The translations under genes were made by a program, and so were the position numbers. The notes beneath the pieces were generated by a model, which was not told the DNA's origin, ran no database searches, and worked only from the letters and a program-made list of their open reading frames with translations. This document shows, piece after piece, positions 35,729-44,588 of a stretch of 64,000 bases of DNA. The stretch's first letter is position 1. Each line of letters opens with the position of its first letter. The DNA lies in assembly GCF_900129325.1 (NCBI RefSeq), contig NZ_FQUP01000002.1, forward strand, positions 388,668 through 452,667, in the 5' to 3' direction. The DNA comes from Kaistia soli DSM 19436. GTDB taxonomy: Bacteria; Pseudomonadota; Alphaproteobacteria; Rhizobiales; Kaistiaceae.

Positions 35729-38700
35729 TCACGACCCGGTGATACGCGAGATATGCTCGTCCATGAGCTCGGCTGGCACCACAATGAGCCGCGGCGCTTC
35801 GGTGAAGACCAGCACCGCTTCGACCCGCCTGCCGGGATAGAGGCGGGCGATAACGGCCCGATAGAGCGCGAGCTGCGCGACATGAGCGTCGGCGACGCCG
35901 GTAATATCGACCGGCGGCGTGGCATTGGTCTTGAAATCGGCAATGACGATGCGCCCCGGCTCGGCGACCAGCCGATCGATGCGGCCTGAGATGGCGAGCC
36001 CGCCTTTCACCGTCATCAGCGTGCCCGCGATCGCCACTTCCGCCCGGCTTCCCGGCCCGAAAAGTGGCGCGAAGTCCGGCGCATCGATCATCGCGGCAAG
36101 GTCGGCCGCCAGTGCGCCGCGTTCCGCCTCTCCCCATCCGCCGGCCGCGGCGTCGAGATAGGCGCGTGCCACGTCACGTCGCGCCCCCGCTGGATGCTCG
36201 GGAAGCGCCTGCAGCAGGCGATGGACGATCACGCCACGCGCAAGAGCCTGTTCCGCGGCGGCGGCTCCCGCGCCGGACAGAGCGGCGGCGGGCGCATCCG
36301 ACGGCTGGATCCGTTCTGCGACGAGGGGCGGTGCCGGCGGAGGCGAAGCGAGAAAGTCCGGCAGCGCTGCCGCCGAGCGCGTCGGGGCAACCGCGACCTC
36401 CGCCGCCGGCGTCGTGGCGATCTCCCACTCGCGGCGCCATTCGAGGCTGTCGAATGTCTCGGTGCCCAGCGTCACCGGCACGAGGCGCGCGCCGGGTTCA
36501 AGCGCAGCGAGGGCGAGGTCCTGCCAGAGCGGATCGCTGCCGGAGCGTGCTTTGCGCGTGCCGCATATGATGAGGCGGTCGCGCGCGCGCGTCATCGCGA
36601 CATAGAGCAAGCGTCGATATTCCTCGCCCGCCTTGTCGCGCAGCCTTTCCAGCGCGGTGTCGATGCGCTGCGGCCGCCGCGCGCCCGGTGGGACATAGGC
36701 GAGCGGCGCCCCGCCGGCATCGTCGGGGTCGTCGGCGAGCGCCACGATCTTGGGATCATGACTCGCATGCACCGCTGCCGAGCCGGTATCGACCAGGAAG
36801 ACGATCTCGGCCTCCAGTCCCTTGGCGCCGTGCACGGTCATGACGCGGATCTCGTCGCGGCCGACATCGGCATCGCGCTTGATCTCCGTTGCTGCTTCTC
36901 GCATCCAGGCTGTGAAGCCCTGCAGCGAGGGAGTCTCGCTCTGCTCGTAAGCGAGTGCCCTTGCCAGGAATTCGTCGAGAACTTCGTCGGCCTCCACCCC
37001 AAGCCGCTGCAACAGGCGTTTGCGGCCCCCGTCCGGGCCGAGGATGCGCGCGAAGAAGGCGTGCGGCCCCATGAAGTCGGCCCGGCCACGCCAGGCGTCG
37101 AGCAGCGCCGCCGCGCCGCGTGCGGCGGCCAGGGGCGCATGATGCACCGCCTGCCACAGCGATCCCGGCCGCCCATGTGCCACCGCGAACAACTCGTCCT
37201 CGGAAACACCGACCAGGGGGCTCTTGAGCAGCGCAGCGAGGGCGAGGTCATCGTCCGGCTGCAGCACGGTCTCGGCCAGCGCGACGAGGTCCATGACGGC
37301 GATATGGCCGCCAAGCTTCAGGCGGTCGGCGCCGGCGACCGGCAGGCCGGCGGTCTTCAGCGCCCGGTTGATCGCATCGGTCTGGGGCCCGCGCTTGCGG
37401 GTGAGAATCAGGATGCCGCCCGGCCGGATCGGCGCCCCGGTCGCCTCGATGCGTTCTCCCCGGTCGATCCAGTCGCGGATCGTGAGCGCGATGCGGTCGG
37501 CGAGCCGGATCTCGGGGCTGCGCGTGTCGAGCCGATCGAGCGGCGTGTGCCAGTCTTCCGGCTCCTCGGCCGGCTCGGCGACGATCGGCGGCCACAGCGT
37601 CACGCGTCCGGCCTCGCCGCGCCTCGCCGCTTCATGGGCGGTCGCCTGCATTTCCCGGGTTAGGCCGCGATGGGCATCCGGTGCAGCGAAGACGGCGTCG
37701 ACCGCGGCGAGAACATCGCCCGTCGAGCGGAAGGAGAGGTTCAGCTCGAGCGCGCGGAATTCCGAGTCCGCCGCCCGTGCGGCACGGCGGAAGCGATCGC
37801 GCTGGCGGGCGAACCAGGCGGGAACCGCGCCTTGGAACGAATAGATCGACTGCTTCTCGTCGCCGACCGCGAAGAAGGTGCGCCCCTTGGCGCGCGCGCT
37901 TTCTCCGGCGAAGAACTCGTCGGCGAGTCCAGCGATGACCTGCCACTGCCGCGGGCTGGTGTCCTGCGCCTCGTCGACGAGAATATGGTCGAGACCGCGA
38001 TCGAGCTTGTAATGCACCCAGCTCGACGCGCCGGAGCGGGTCAGGAGATCGGCCGTCCGCACGACGAGATCCTGAAAATCGAGCGCGCCGCGCAGTTGCT
38101 TGCCGCGTTCGTAAGCTTCCAGGACGGCCGTGCCGAGGATCAGCAGCGCTTCCGTGGCGTCGAAGGCTCGTGCCGCCGCGATCCGGTCGAGGAGGTCTTC
38201 GATGCGCAGCCGCTCCGCTTCCAGCGTGCCCTCGAGCCCCGGCCAGCCGGTCAGGACGCTCTTGGGGGCGAGGCTCGACAGTGCCTTCACCTTGCCGGTG
38301 CCGGTCAGCATATAGGCGAGCCAAGCCCCGCTGCGCCCCGCATCCGTGGTGGCAGAGAGGAATGGCGCAAGCTGTTCGCCGGCCGCCTTGTGCTTCGGTC
38401 CGCTGGCGAGCAGCGCCTCGACGAGCCGCTTGATGGCCGCCAAGGGAAGCGGAAGCGCCGTCACGATCGCGGCGCCGAGGCTTTCCTCGGTGTCGTCGCC
38501 GGAGAGTCCGAGCGCGTCGCGCAGCGCGGCAAGGCCGTTGTCCAGCGAGCCATGGCCTTCGATCAGACCGACGAGCGAGTCGCGGCGGGCAATGATCTCG
38601 CCGAGCGCGGCCTCGATGCCCTGGTCGGAAGCGGCGTCGAGCAGCCGGGCGAAGGCGCGCCCGAGCCGGCCGTCCTCATCGGCGCTGGCACGGGCGAGCA

Positions 38701-39190
38701 CCTGGCGCTGCGCGCTCTCGATCAGGATGGCGGCCGCACGGTCGTCCAGCACCTCGAAGGCGCCTGCGACATTGGCCTCGAATGGGAACTGGTGCAGCAG
38801 CTTTTCGCAGAAGGCATGGATGGTCTGGATCTTCAGCCCGCCCGGCGTCTCCAGGGCGCGCGCGAACAGTCGCCGCGCGCGGATTCGCACGGCCTCGCTC
38901 GCAGGAACATCGTCGTAATCGGCCAGCGCCTTGTCGAGCGCCGCGTCGGGAAGCGTCGTCCATTCGGCAAGGATCGAGAAGACGCGCGCCGCCATCTCCG
39001 CTGCCGCCGCCTTGGTGAAGGTGAGGCAGAGAATCGCGCCGGGATCGGTTCCGGCGAGCAACAGACGGATGACGCGCCGCGCCAGGACGTAGGTCTTGCC
39101 CGATCCGGCATTGGCCGACACCCAGACCGACGCGGTCGGATCGGTGGCCTCGGCCTGTACGCGTCGGGTATTGGCATCGACCGTGATCAC
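35729..39190 (-). CDS. addA: Double-strand break repair helicase AddA
   Basis: A 1153-residue UvrD-like helicase-nuclease, the A subunit of the AddAB complex that resects double-strand breaks for RecA. Motif I is ANAGSGKT near residue 30; LCLTFTKAAAAEMA, DEAQDTSPRQW and VMTVHGAKGLE are further helicase motifs. The C-terminal RecB-type nuclease has IVIADFKTNATPP and a late QLALYR. The start is GTG at 39190 (VITVDANTRRVQ), which overlaps the addB stop as GTGA; the longer start at 39217 would overlap more of addB. Confidence 0.95.
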   Translation of the reverse strand: MITVDANTRRVQAEATDPTASVWVSANAGSGKTYVLARRVIRLLLAGTDPGAILCLTFTKAAAAEMAARVFSILAEWTTLPDAALDKALADYDDVPASEAVRIRARRLFARALETPGGLKIQTIHAFCEKLLHQFPFEANVAGAFEVLDDRAAAILIESAQRQVLARASADEDGRLGRAFARLLDAASDQGIEAALGEIIARRDSLVGLIEGHGSLDNGLAALRDALGLSGDDTEESLGAAIVTALPLPLAAIKRLVEALLASGPKHKAAGEQLAPFLSATTDAGRSGAWLAYMLTGTGKVKALSSLAPKSVLTGWPGLEGTLEAERLRIEDLLDRIAAARAFDATEALLILGTAVLEAYERGKQLRGALDFQDLVVRTADLLTRSGASSWVHYKLDRGLDHILVDEAQDTSPRQWQVIAGLADEFFAGESARAKGRTFFAVGDEKQSIYSFQGAVPAWFARQRDRFRRAARAADSEFRALELNLSFRSTGDVLAAVDAVFAAPDAHRGLTREMQATAHEAARRGEAGRVTLWPPIVAEPAEEPEDWHTPLDRLDTRSPEIRLADRIALTIRDWIDRGERIEATGAPIRPGGILILTRKRGPQTDAINRALKTAGLPVAGADRLKLGGHIAVMDLVALAETVLQPDDDLALAALLKSPLVGVSEDELFAVAHGRPGSLWQAVHHAPLAAARGAAALLDAWRGRADFMGPHAFFARILGPDGGRKRLLQRLGVEADEVLDEFLARALAYEQSETPSLQGFTAWMREAATEIKRDADVGRDEIRVMTVHGAKGLEAEIVFLVDTGSAAVHASHDPKIVALADDPDDAGGAPLAYVPPGARRPQRIDTALERLRDKAGEEYRRLLYVAMTRARDRLIICGTRKARSGSDPLWQDLALAALEPGARLVPVTLGTETFDSLEWRREWEIATTPAAEVAVAPTRSAAALPDFLASPPPAPPLVAERIQPSDAPAAALSGAGAAAAEQALARGVIVHRLLQALPEHPAGARRDVARAYLDAAAGGWGEAERGALAADLAAMIDAPDFAPLFGPGSRAEVAIAGTLMTVKGGLAISGRIDRLVAEPGRIVIADFKTNATPPVDITGVADAHVAQLALYRAVIARLYPGRRVEAVLVFTEAPRLIVVPAELMDEHISRITGS

Positions 39191-42100
39191 GCCTCGTCCC
39201 CCTCGCCGAGCGCCCATTCGGCGACGCGGGCCAGATGGTCATAGGGGCTGCCGAAGCGGTTTTCGAACATCGGCCGTGCCCGCGAGACATAGGCACGCTC
39301 CGGATCGGCATAGGCGGCGACGAGGGCTGCGAGCCGCGCCGCGGCATCATCGCCGAGCTCGTCGGCCGAACAATCGCGGACGGCTGAGGAGAAAGGTTCG
39401 CCCTTGCCGACGCGGCCGAGCCCGATCCAGCCGAGAACCGCGACCGAGGCACCGGCCGGAATGTCACCGAAGGCGCCGCGCCGGAGCATCGCCGCCTCCA
39501 GCGCGAGCTGCGGCGCGAGGCCCGTTGAAAGCTGTTTCGGCGAGGGCGGCGTCCCCGTCTTGAAGTCGAGGATCTCATAGCTGCCGTCGCTGCGGCGGTC
39601 GATGCGGTCGGCGCGGCCGGTCAGCATGAAGTCCGGCGTCACCACCATCCGGCCGTCGATTTCGGCGTGGCGGGCCTCGATTTCCGTCCGCGCCGCCTCC
39701 CAGCGTACATACCAGTCGGCAATAACGAGGAAGCGCGGCCACCAGAGCGCGTGCACGGCCGGGAACGCCCTGATATCGCGGAACACCTCGCGGCCGGCTT
39801 CCACCAGCGTGCCGAGCGCCGCCGCATCGAAAGGCGGCTGCCAGAGCGGCGCGAAGCGGCCGAGCGCCTCGTGGATCAGCGTGCCGCGCAGCGCGCTGTC
39901 GGGCACGACGTCGATCGGGTCGAGCGGTTCGAGCTTCAGAACGCGGCGGGCATAGATCGCATAGGGGTCTCGCACCAGCGTCTCGATCTCGGTGACCGAC
40001 AGGCGCTTCGGCCGCGCCGCGACCGGCGGCTTCGGTCGCGGCCTTGCGATCGGGGCAGGCACCGAACTCGCATCAAGCGCCCGGGCCCAGTCGAGATAAC
40101 GCTGGCCCCGGGCCGCAAGGGCCGCTGCCTTGGCCTTGCCGAGCCTTGCGGCGAGCCGCTGCAGCCAGCGCGCGGCGATCGTGGGTGCGCCGCCGCGTCG
40201 CTCGGCGCGGCTGATGATGACGCGAGGATTGCCGAGTGCGCTGGTGAAGTCATGCGCTGCCTGCCCGAGCCGGCGCTCCGGCGCCTCAAGTCCAAAGCCG
40301 GCGCGCATCGTGCGCGACAGCCAGGGATCTGTACGCGCCTCGGTCGGCCACACGCCCTCATCCAACCCGGCCAGGATCATGAGATCGGCAGATTGCAGCC
40401 GCGCTTCGAGCGTGCCCCAGATCACGATGCGCGGGTCGGTGCCGGGCCGGATCGATACCGCGACGCCGGCCATGGCTGCATCGAGAAAGGCCGGGAATTC
40501 CGGTCCGGTGACCGATAAATCGGCGGCGTCGCCGCTGGCGAGGCCGTCGAGCAGCGATCGCAGCGCCGTGCCGGCCTCATCAGGGGGAAAGGGAGCGGGT
40601 CCTTCGTAGTCGGTGGCAAGGACGTGACCGAGCGTCGTGGCAAGCAGGGTCGAGAGGGTCGCGACATCACTCTTCGCGCCCTCGGCGAGGAGCGCGGCGA
40701 GCGGATCGAGCACGGCGAGCAGCCTCTCGGCGAGGAATGTTGCGCCGTCCCAATCCGCTGGCTGGAGCCGCTTCACCGCCGGATGGAGCCGTTGCGACGT
40801 GTCGGCGGCATCGCGGCGCGCCTTTGCGAGGGCTGCGGGCAGGCCGCCAAGACCGCCGGCAACCAGCCGGCCGCGGAAGAGGGCGAGGTCGAGCACGCCG
40901 ATGGCGTCGCGGCAGGCGGTGCGTGCCATGCCGAAGGCGGCGAGCGGATGTTTGGCGAGCGCCAGCAGATCGATCGGCGCGCCGTCGGACCGCGCCGCTG
41001 CGGTGATGAGCCGCGCCAGCGTGCCCGGCGGCGTCAGGCGCAGCGGCCGGCCGGCCGAATCATCGACGCGGAGGTCGAAACGTTCGAGCTCGATCGCCAC
41101 GCGCGCCGCAATTGTCCTGTCAGGCGTCACAAGGGCGGCGGTCGCGCCTTCGGTCTCGACGGCCTCGCGCAGCGCCAGGGCGAGGGCCAAGGCCTCCTCC
41201 TGCTCGTTACGGGCGACGAGCAGGGTCAGTCCTTCGGTCGCTTCGGGTGGCACGGGCGCCGCATCCGCCCAGGCCTCGGTGGTCTCGGCGGGGCGCATGG
41301 CCTCGGAAACCAGCCTTGCGCGGGCGACGAGCGGCGGCGTGATGGCGCCGAGCGCGGCGACGTCCGCACGCGTGATCCCAGCCCGGCCGAGCCATTGCCT
41401 CAGCCCGTATTGTGGATGGCCCGGCGTCGATGCGATGCCCTCGCCGCCGCCGATCGCGGTCCAGGCCGCGTCGTCGAGAGCGGTGTCGAGGTCGGGCAGG
41501 ACGACGGCGCCGTTCGGCAGCCGGGCGATCGTCGCCAGCAGTTCGGCGGTCGCGGGGATCGAGCCGGTCGAGCCGGCTGCGATGACGAGACCTCGCGGAG
41601 GCTCGCTTGCAAGCCGCCGTGCCTCGTCGCGGATCAGCCTGTCCCGCCGCGTCGCCGGATCCGCCAGATGGCGTTCATCGAGAAGCGCTGGCCACGCCTC
41701 GCCGACGATCTTCAGGAAGTCGAGCGTGATCTGCCAGTAACGCGCGAGGTCATCCGGCACCAGCTTTTCGAGCGCTTCCCACGTACAGCCGGCGGTGGCG
41801 ACGTCGTCGACCAGACGGGCGAGATCGCCGGCGAGATGGAAGGCGTCGGCGGCCGAAGCCGGGATCAACACCGGCGCGCCCTCGGCGAGGCCGAGCCGGT
41901 CCGGCTTCAGCGCTTCGCCCCAGGCGCGGGTGAAGCGCGCGAGAATGAGCTGCCGGTCGAGCCGCGAGATAGCGGGCGGCAGAACGAGGCGTTCGGCGGG
42001 CTCCTCGATTGGCTCCAGCAGCAGGTCGTCCTCGTCGACATCGCCGATCGGCCGGATGCGCGGCAGGATTGCGGCATCGCTGCCAAGGCGGTCGACAAGG

Positions 42101-42282
42101 GCTGCGGCGAGCGCTCGCGCCGCGCGCCGTGTCGGAAGAAAGATGCGGATATCGGCGAGCGCCAGCGGATCGGCCGCTGGATCGGGTAACGCGCCGAGCC
42201 GGCCGGAAAGCAGCGCCTCGGCGAGGGTCGGCAGGAAGCGGGCGCCGGCAGGGATGGTAAAGACGCGCGGGGCCGCCGCCAT
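39187..42282 (-). CDS. addB: Double-strand break repair protein AddB
   Basis: A 1031-residue partner of AddA, of the alphaproteobacterial AddB type. The N-terminal part resembles an inactivated helicase (FLPTRRAARALAAAL near 50, used for structural and Chi-recognition roles in the family), and the C-terminal ~220 residues carry a PD-(D/E)xK nuclease with GRADRIDRR, EILDFKTGT and APQLALEAAML. Cysteines for an Fe-S cluster, present in Firmicutes AddB, are not arranged here. It is 17 bases downstream of the nucleotidyltransferase gene. Confidence 0.94.
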   Translation of the reverse strand: MAAAPRVFTIPAGARFLPTLAEALLSGRLGALPDPAADPLALADIRIFLPTRRAARALAAALVDRLGSDAAILPRIRPIGDVDEDDLLLEPIEEPAERLVLPPAISRLDRQLILARFTRAWGEALKPDRLGLAEGAPVLIPASAADAFHLAGDLARLVDDVATAGCTWEALEKLVPDDLARYWQITLDFLKIVGEAWPALLDERHLADPATRRDRLIRDEARRLASEPPRGLVIAAGSTGSIPATAELLATIARLPNGAVVLPDLDTALDDAAWTAIGGGEGIASTPGHPQYGLRQWLGRAGITRADVAALGAITPPLVARARLVSEAMRPAETTEAWADAAPVPPEATEGLTLLVARNEQEEALALALALREAVETEGATAALVTPDRTIAARVAIELERFDLRVDDSAGRPLRLTPPGTLARLITAAARSDGAPIDLLALAKHPLAAFGMARTACRDAIGVLDLALFRGRLVAGGLGGLPAALAKARRDAADTSQRLHPAVKRLQPADWDGATFLAERLLAVLDPLAALLAEGAKSDVATLSTLLATTLGHVLATDYEGPAPFPPDEAGTALRSLLDGLASGDAADLSVTGPEFPAFLDAAMAGVAVSIRPGTDPRIVIWGTLEARLQSADLMILAGLDEGVWPTEARTDPWLSRTMRAGFGLEAPERRLGQAAHDFTSALGNPRVIISRAERRGGAPTIAARWLQRLAARLGKAKAAALAARGQRYLDWARALDASSVPAPIARPRPKPPVAARPKRLSVTEIETLVRDPYAIYARRVLKLEPLDPIDVVPDSALRGTLIHEALGRFAPLWQPPFDAAALGTLVEAGREVFRDIRAFPAVHALWWPRFLVIADWYVRWEAARTEIEARHAEIDGRMVVTPDFMLTGRADRIDRRSDGSYEILDFKTGTPPSPKQLSTGLAPQLALEAAMLRRGAFGDIPAGASVAVLGWIGLGRVGKGEPFSSAVRDCSADELGDDAAARLAALVAAYADPERAYVSRARPMFENRFGSPYDHLARVAEWALGEGDEA

Positions 42283-42299
42283 CGCCGGGTCCAGTCTCC

Positions 42300-43046
42300 C
42301 TACGCGGCGCTCTCGGCGACCGAAAGCTCGGCCTCGCGAATCGATTCCGGCGTGCCGACATGCAGCCAGATGCCGTCCATGCGCACGCCGAACAGCCGTC
42401 CGCCGGCAATCGCGCGGTCGAAAAGCACGTTGAGGGAGAACGCGCCTTCCGGTGCGTTGTCGAACAACCGCGGCGAGAGGATAGCTGCGCCCGAATAGAC
42501 GAAGGGGGCGATCGTACGCTCCGGCCTGCGGGTCAGGCGGCCTTCCTTGTCCATCAGGAAGTCGCCCGGGCCGTGATAGCCGATCGAGGCGACGGTCGGA
42601 GCCAGCATCAGCAGCGCATCCATGGTGCTGTCGTCCCAGCCGGAAATCAGCCAGTCGAGATTGGGCCGCGGCCCCTCGATCCAGAAGCTGTCGGAATTCA
42701 TGACGAAGAACGGGTCAGGGCCGAGCAGCGGCAGCGCCTTGGCGACACCGCCTCCGGTTTCGAGCAGCGCGCCGCGTTCGTCAGACACCACGATTTTCGG
42801 GTTCTTGCGCTTCCTGACATGCGTTTCGAGCAGGTCGGCGAGATAGTGGACATTGACCACTACCTCCTCGACACCGGCACGGCTGAGCCGGTCGAGGGCG
42901 CGGTCGATCATCGGGCGGCCGGCGACTTCGATCAACGGCTTCGGCACCGTCGCGGTCACGGGGCGCATCCGCTTGCCGATACCGGCCGCGAGCACCATGC
43001 CCCGCCGGGGGCCGGCGGGCTTACGGAAGGGGATTGGATCGGTCAT
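42300..43046 (-). CDS. Nucleotidyltransferase, probable MurNAc-1-phosphate uridylyltransferase (MurU-like)
   Basis: A 248-residue enzyme with the sugar-nucleotidyltransferase fold: MVLAAGIGKRMRP (17-29) is the NTP-binding loop with KPL (PKPLIEVAGRPM), followed by NSDSFW for metal. In cell-wall recycling MurU makes UDP-MurNAc from MurNAc-1-phosphate supplied by the kinase AmgK. The next gene upstream encodes a TsaE-kinase fusion whose kinase half could be AmgK, which supports this role over other sugar substrates. ATG at 43046 is used; a TTG at 43067 is possible. Confidence 0.85.
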   Translation of the reverse strand: MTDPIPFRKPAGPRRGMVLAAGIGKRMRPVTATVPKPLIEVAGRPMIDRALDRLSRAGVEEVVVNVHYLADLLETHVRKRKNPKIVVSDERGALLETGGGVAKALPLLGPDPFFVMNSDSFWIEGPRPNLDWLISGWDDSTMDALLMLAPTVASIGYHGPGDFLMDKEGRLTRRPERTIAPFVYSGAAILSPRLFDNAPEGAFSLNVLFDRAIAGGRLFGVRMDGIWLHVGTPESIREAELSVAESAA

Positions 43047-43088
43047 CGATCGTTCTTCTTCTTGCAAGGGCTCCCGGATGGAGCCCGG

Positions 43089-44588
43089 TCATTCATCGAG
43101 CGGCAGGTGGCGATCATACCAGAGCGCGAGGTCGGACAGAACCTCATGCGCCAGATTGCGCCGGAGATAGGCCCTTACACGCGGAATGTGACGGAGATAT
43201 TGGGGCTTGCCGAAGGCGGTCGCGAGGCGCGCGAAGCCGCCAAGGACCTTGGTCGTGCGCTGGGCCCCCGAAATCGCATAGGCAACCGAGAAGGCGTCGC
43301 GGTCAAAGGGACCCGCAGCCTCGCGCGCGGCCACATAGGCGGCGACGACATCCGCTTCGAAAGCGGGCGAAAGCGTGATGCGGACGTCCTGCGCCAACGC
43401 AGCAACGTCATAGGCGGCGGCGCCGATCATCGCATCTTGGTGGTCGAGAACGCCGATCCGGCGAATGCCGTCGCGTTCCGGAAGCCACAGCAGGTTCGGC
43501 GAGTGATAGTCGCGCAGCAGCCAGCTCTGCTCGCTCGCCTGAAGGCGGGCATGCAGCGCGGTCCAGATCGCGGCATAGCTCTCTTCCGCCACTTCGGACA
43601 GAACAAGCCCGGCATATTCGCGCGCATACCAGCGCGGCATCAGGTCGACCTCGATGAGGAAGGCATCACGGTCGAAGGCCGGGATCTGGTAGCTGCCGCC
43701 GCCCGGCAGCGGCAGCACGTCCAGGCGCGGCACGGCATGCAGCGTTGCGAGCAGTTCGGCCGCGACACGCCAGCGCTTGGGATCGGGTTCCCCATCATGG
43801 ATGATGAAATCGTCGCCGAAGTCCTCGAGCAGCAGCAGGCCGCTCGGAATGTCGGTCGCGAGCAGCGCTGGCGCCGAAATGCCGGCCGCGCGGAGCCCTT
43901 CATTCATCGCAACGAAGGGCGCGACCGTAGTAGCCCGATGCGCGACTTCGTCATAGCTGCGGCCATCCCAGACCGGCGGGCCGGGCAGGCGATCGCGCGC
44001 GTCCATCAGCACGGCGCGAATGCCGTCTGCTCCGCCGATGCGCTCGTAGCTGCGGCCCGAGGCGTCGCCGGCGAGGTGTCGCCGCGTCGCGCCGGGAAAG
44101 CCCGCCTGGTCCAACCAGGAGCGGATGGCGATAGTGCGCGCCAGGCGATCGGCCCAGCCGGCGCCGCCGAAGAGATCGGCCCGGCGGCCTTCGCCCGCGA
44201 TGGCGAGGCGGATGATCAGCGCGTCCTCCGGCAGGCGGCCTGCGGCACGTTCGGGCCATTCGACGAGCACGGCCCCGGTCTCGATCGCTTCGTCGAAGCC
44301 GATCTCCTCCAGCTCATCGGGTTCGCTGATGCGATAGAGGTCGAAATGCGCGATGGCAACGCGGCCGGGATAGGTCTGGACCAGCGTGAAGGTCGGGCTC
44401 GGCACCTCCAGCGCCGCGTCGTCGGCGATCGCCCGGATCAGCGCGCGGGCGAGCGTCGTCTTGCCGGCGCCGAGATCGCCCTCGAGCGCGATGACATCGC
44501 CCGGCGCGAGCTTGGCGGCCAAGTCCTCAGCGAGGCGCATCGTTGCCGCTTCATCGGCGAGCGAGAGGCTGAGAAGCGGCGCGCTCAT
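43089..44588 (-). CDS. tsaE: Fusion of TsaE (t6A ATPase) and an AmgK-like sugar kinase
   Basis: A 499-residue two-domain protein. Residues 1-150 are TsaE, the ATPase needed for the tRNA t6A37 modification: Walker A GDLGAGKTT (37-45), PSPTFTLVQTY and HFDLYRI. Residues ~165-499 are an aminoglycoside-phosphotransferase-type kinase with catalytic D360 in LRDYHSPNLL and the metal Asp in VLDHQDA. The adjacent MurU-like gene suggests the kinase phosphorylates MurNAc or GlcNAc at the anomeric position (AmgK). The fusion occurs in other alphaproteobacteria. Its ATG overlaps the histidine kinase stop (ATGA). Confidence 0.92.
   Translation of the reverse strand: MSAPLLSLSLADEAATMRLAEDLAAKLAPGDVIALEGDLGAGKTTLARALIRAIADDAALEVPSPTFTLVQTYPGRVAIAHFDLYRISEPDELEEIGFDEAIETGAVLVEWPERAAGRLPEDALIIRLAIAGEGRRADLFGGAGWADRLARTIAIRSWLDQAGFPGATRRHLAGDASGRSYERIGGADGIRAVLMDARDRLPGPPVWDGRSYDEVAHRATTVAPFVAMNEGLRAAGISAPALLATDIPSGLLLLEDFGDDFIIHDGEPDPKRWRVAAELLATLHAVPRLDVLPLPGGGSYQIPAFDRDAFLIEVDLMPRWYAREYAGLVLSEVAEESYAAIWTALHARLQASEQSWLLRDYHSPNLLWLPERDGIRRIGVLDHQDAMIGAAAYDVAALAQDVRITLSPAFEADVVAAYVAAREAAGPFDRDAFSVAYAISGAQRTTKVLGGFARLATAFGKPQYLRHIPRVRAYLRRNLAHEVLSDLALWYDRHLPLDE

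Noticed and set aside
36194-42189. Long plus-strand frames (about 490-525 codons) opposite addA and addB
   Set aside because: Arg/Gly-rich shadows of addAB with no recognisable motif or ribosome binding site.
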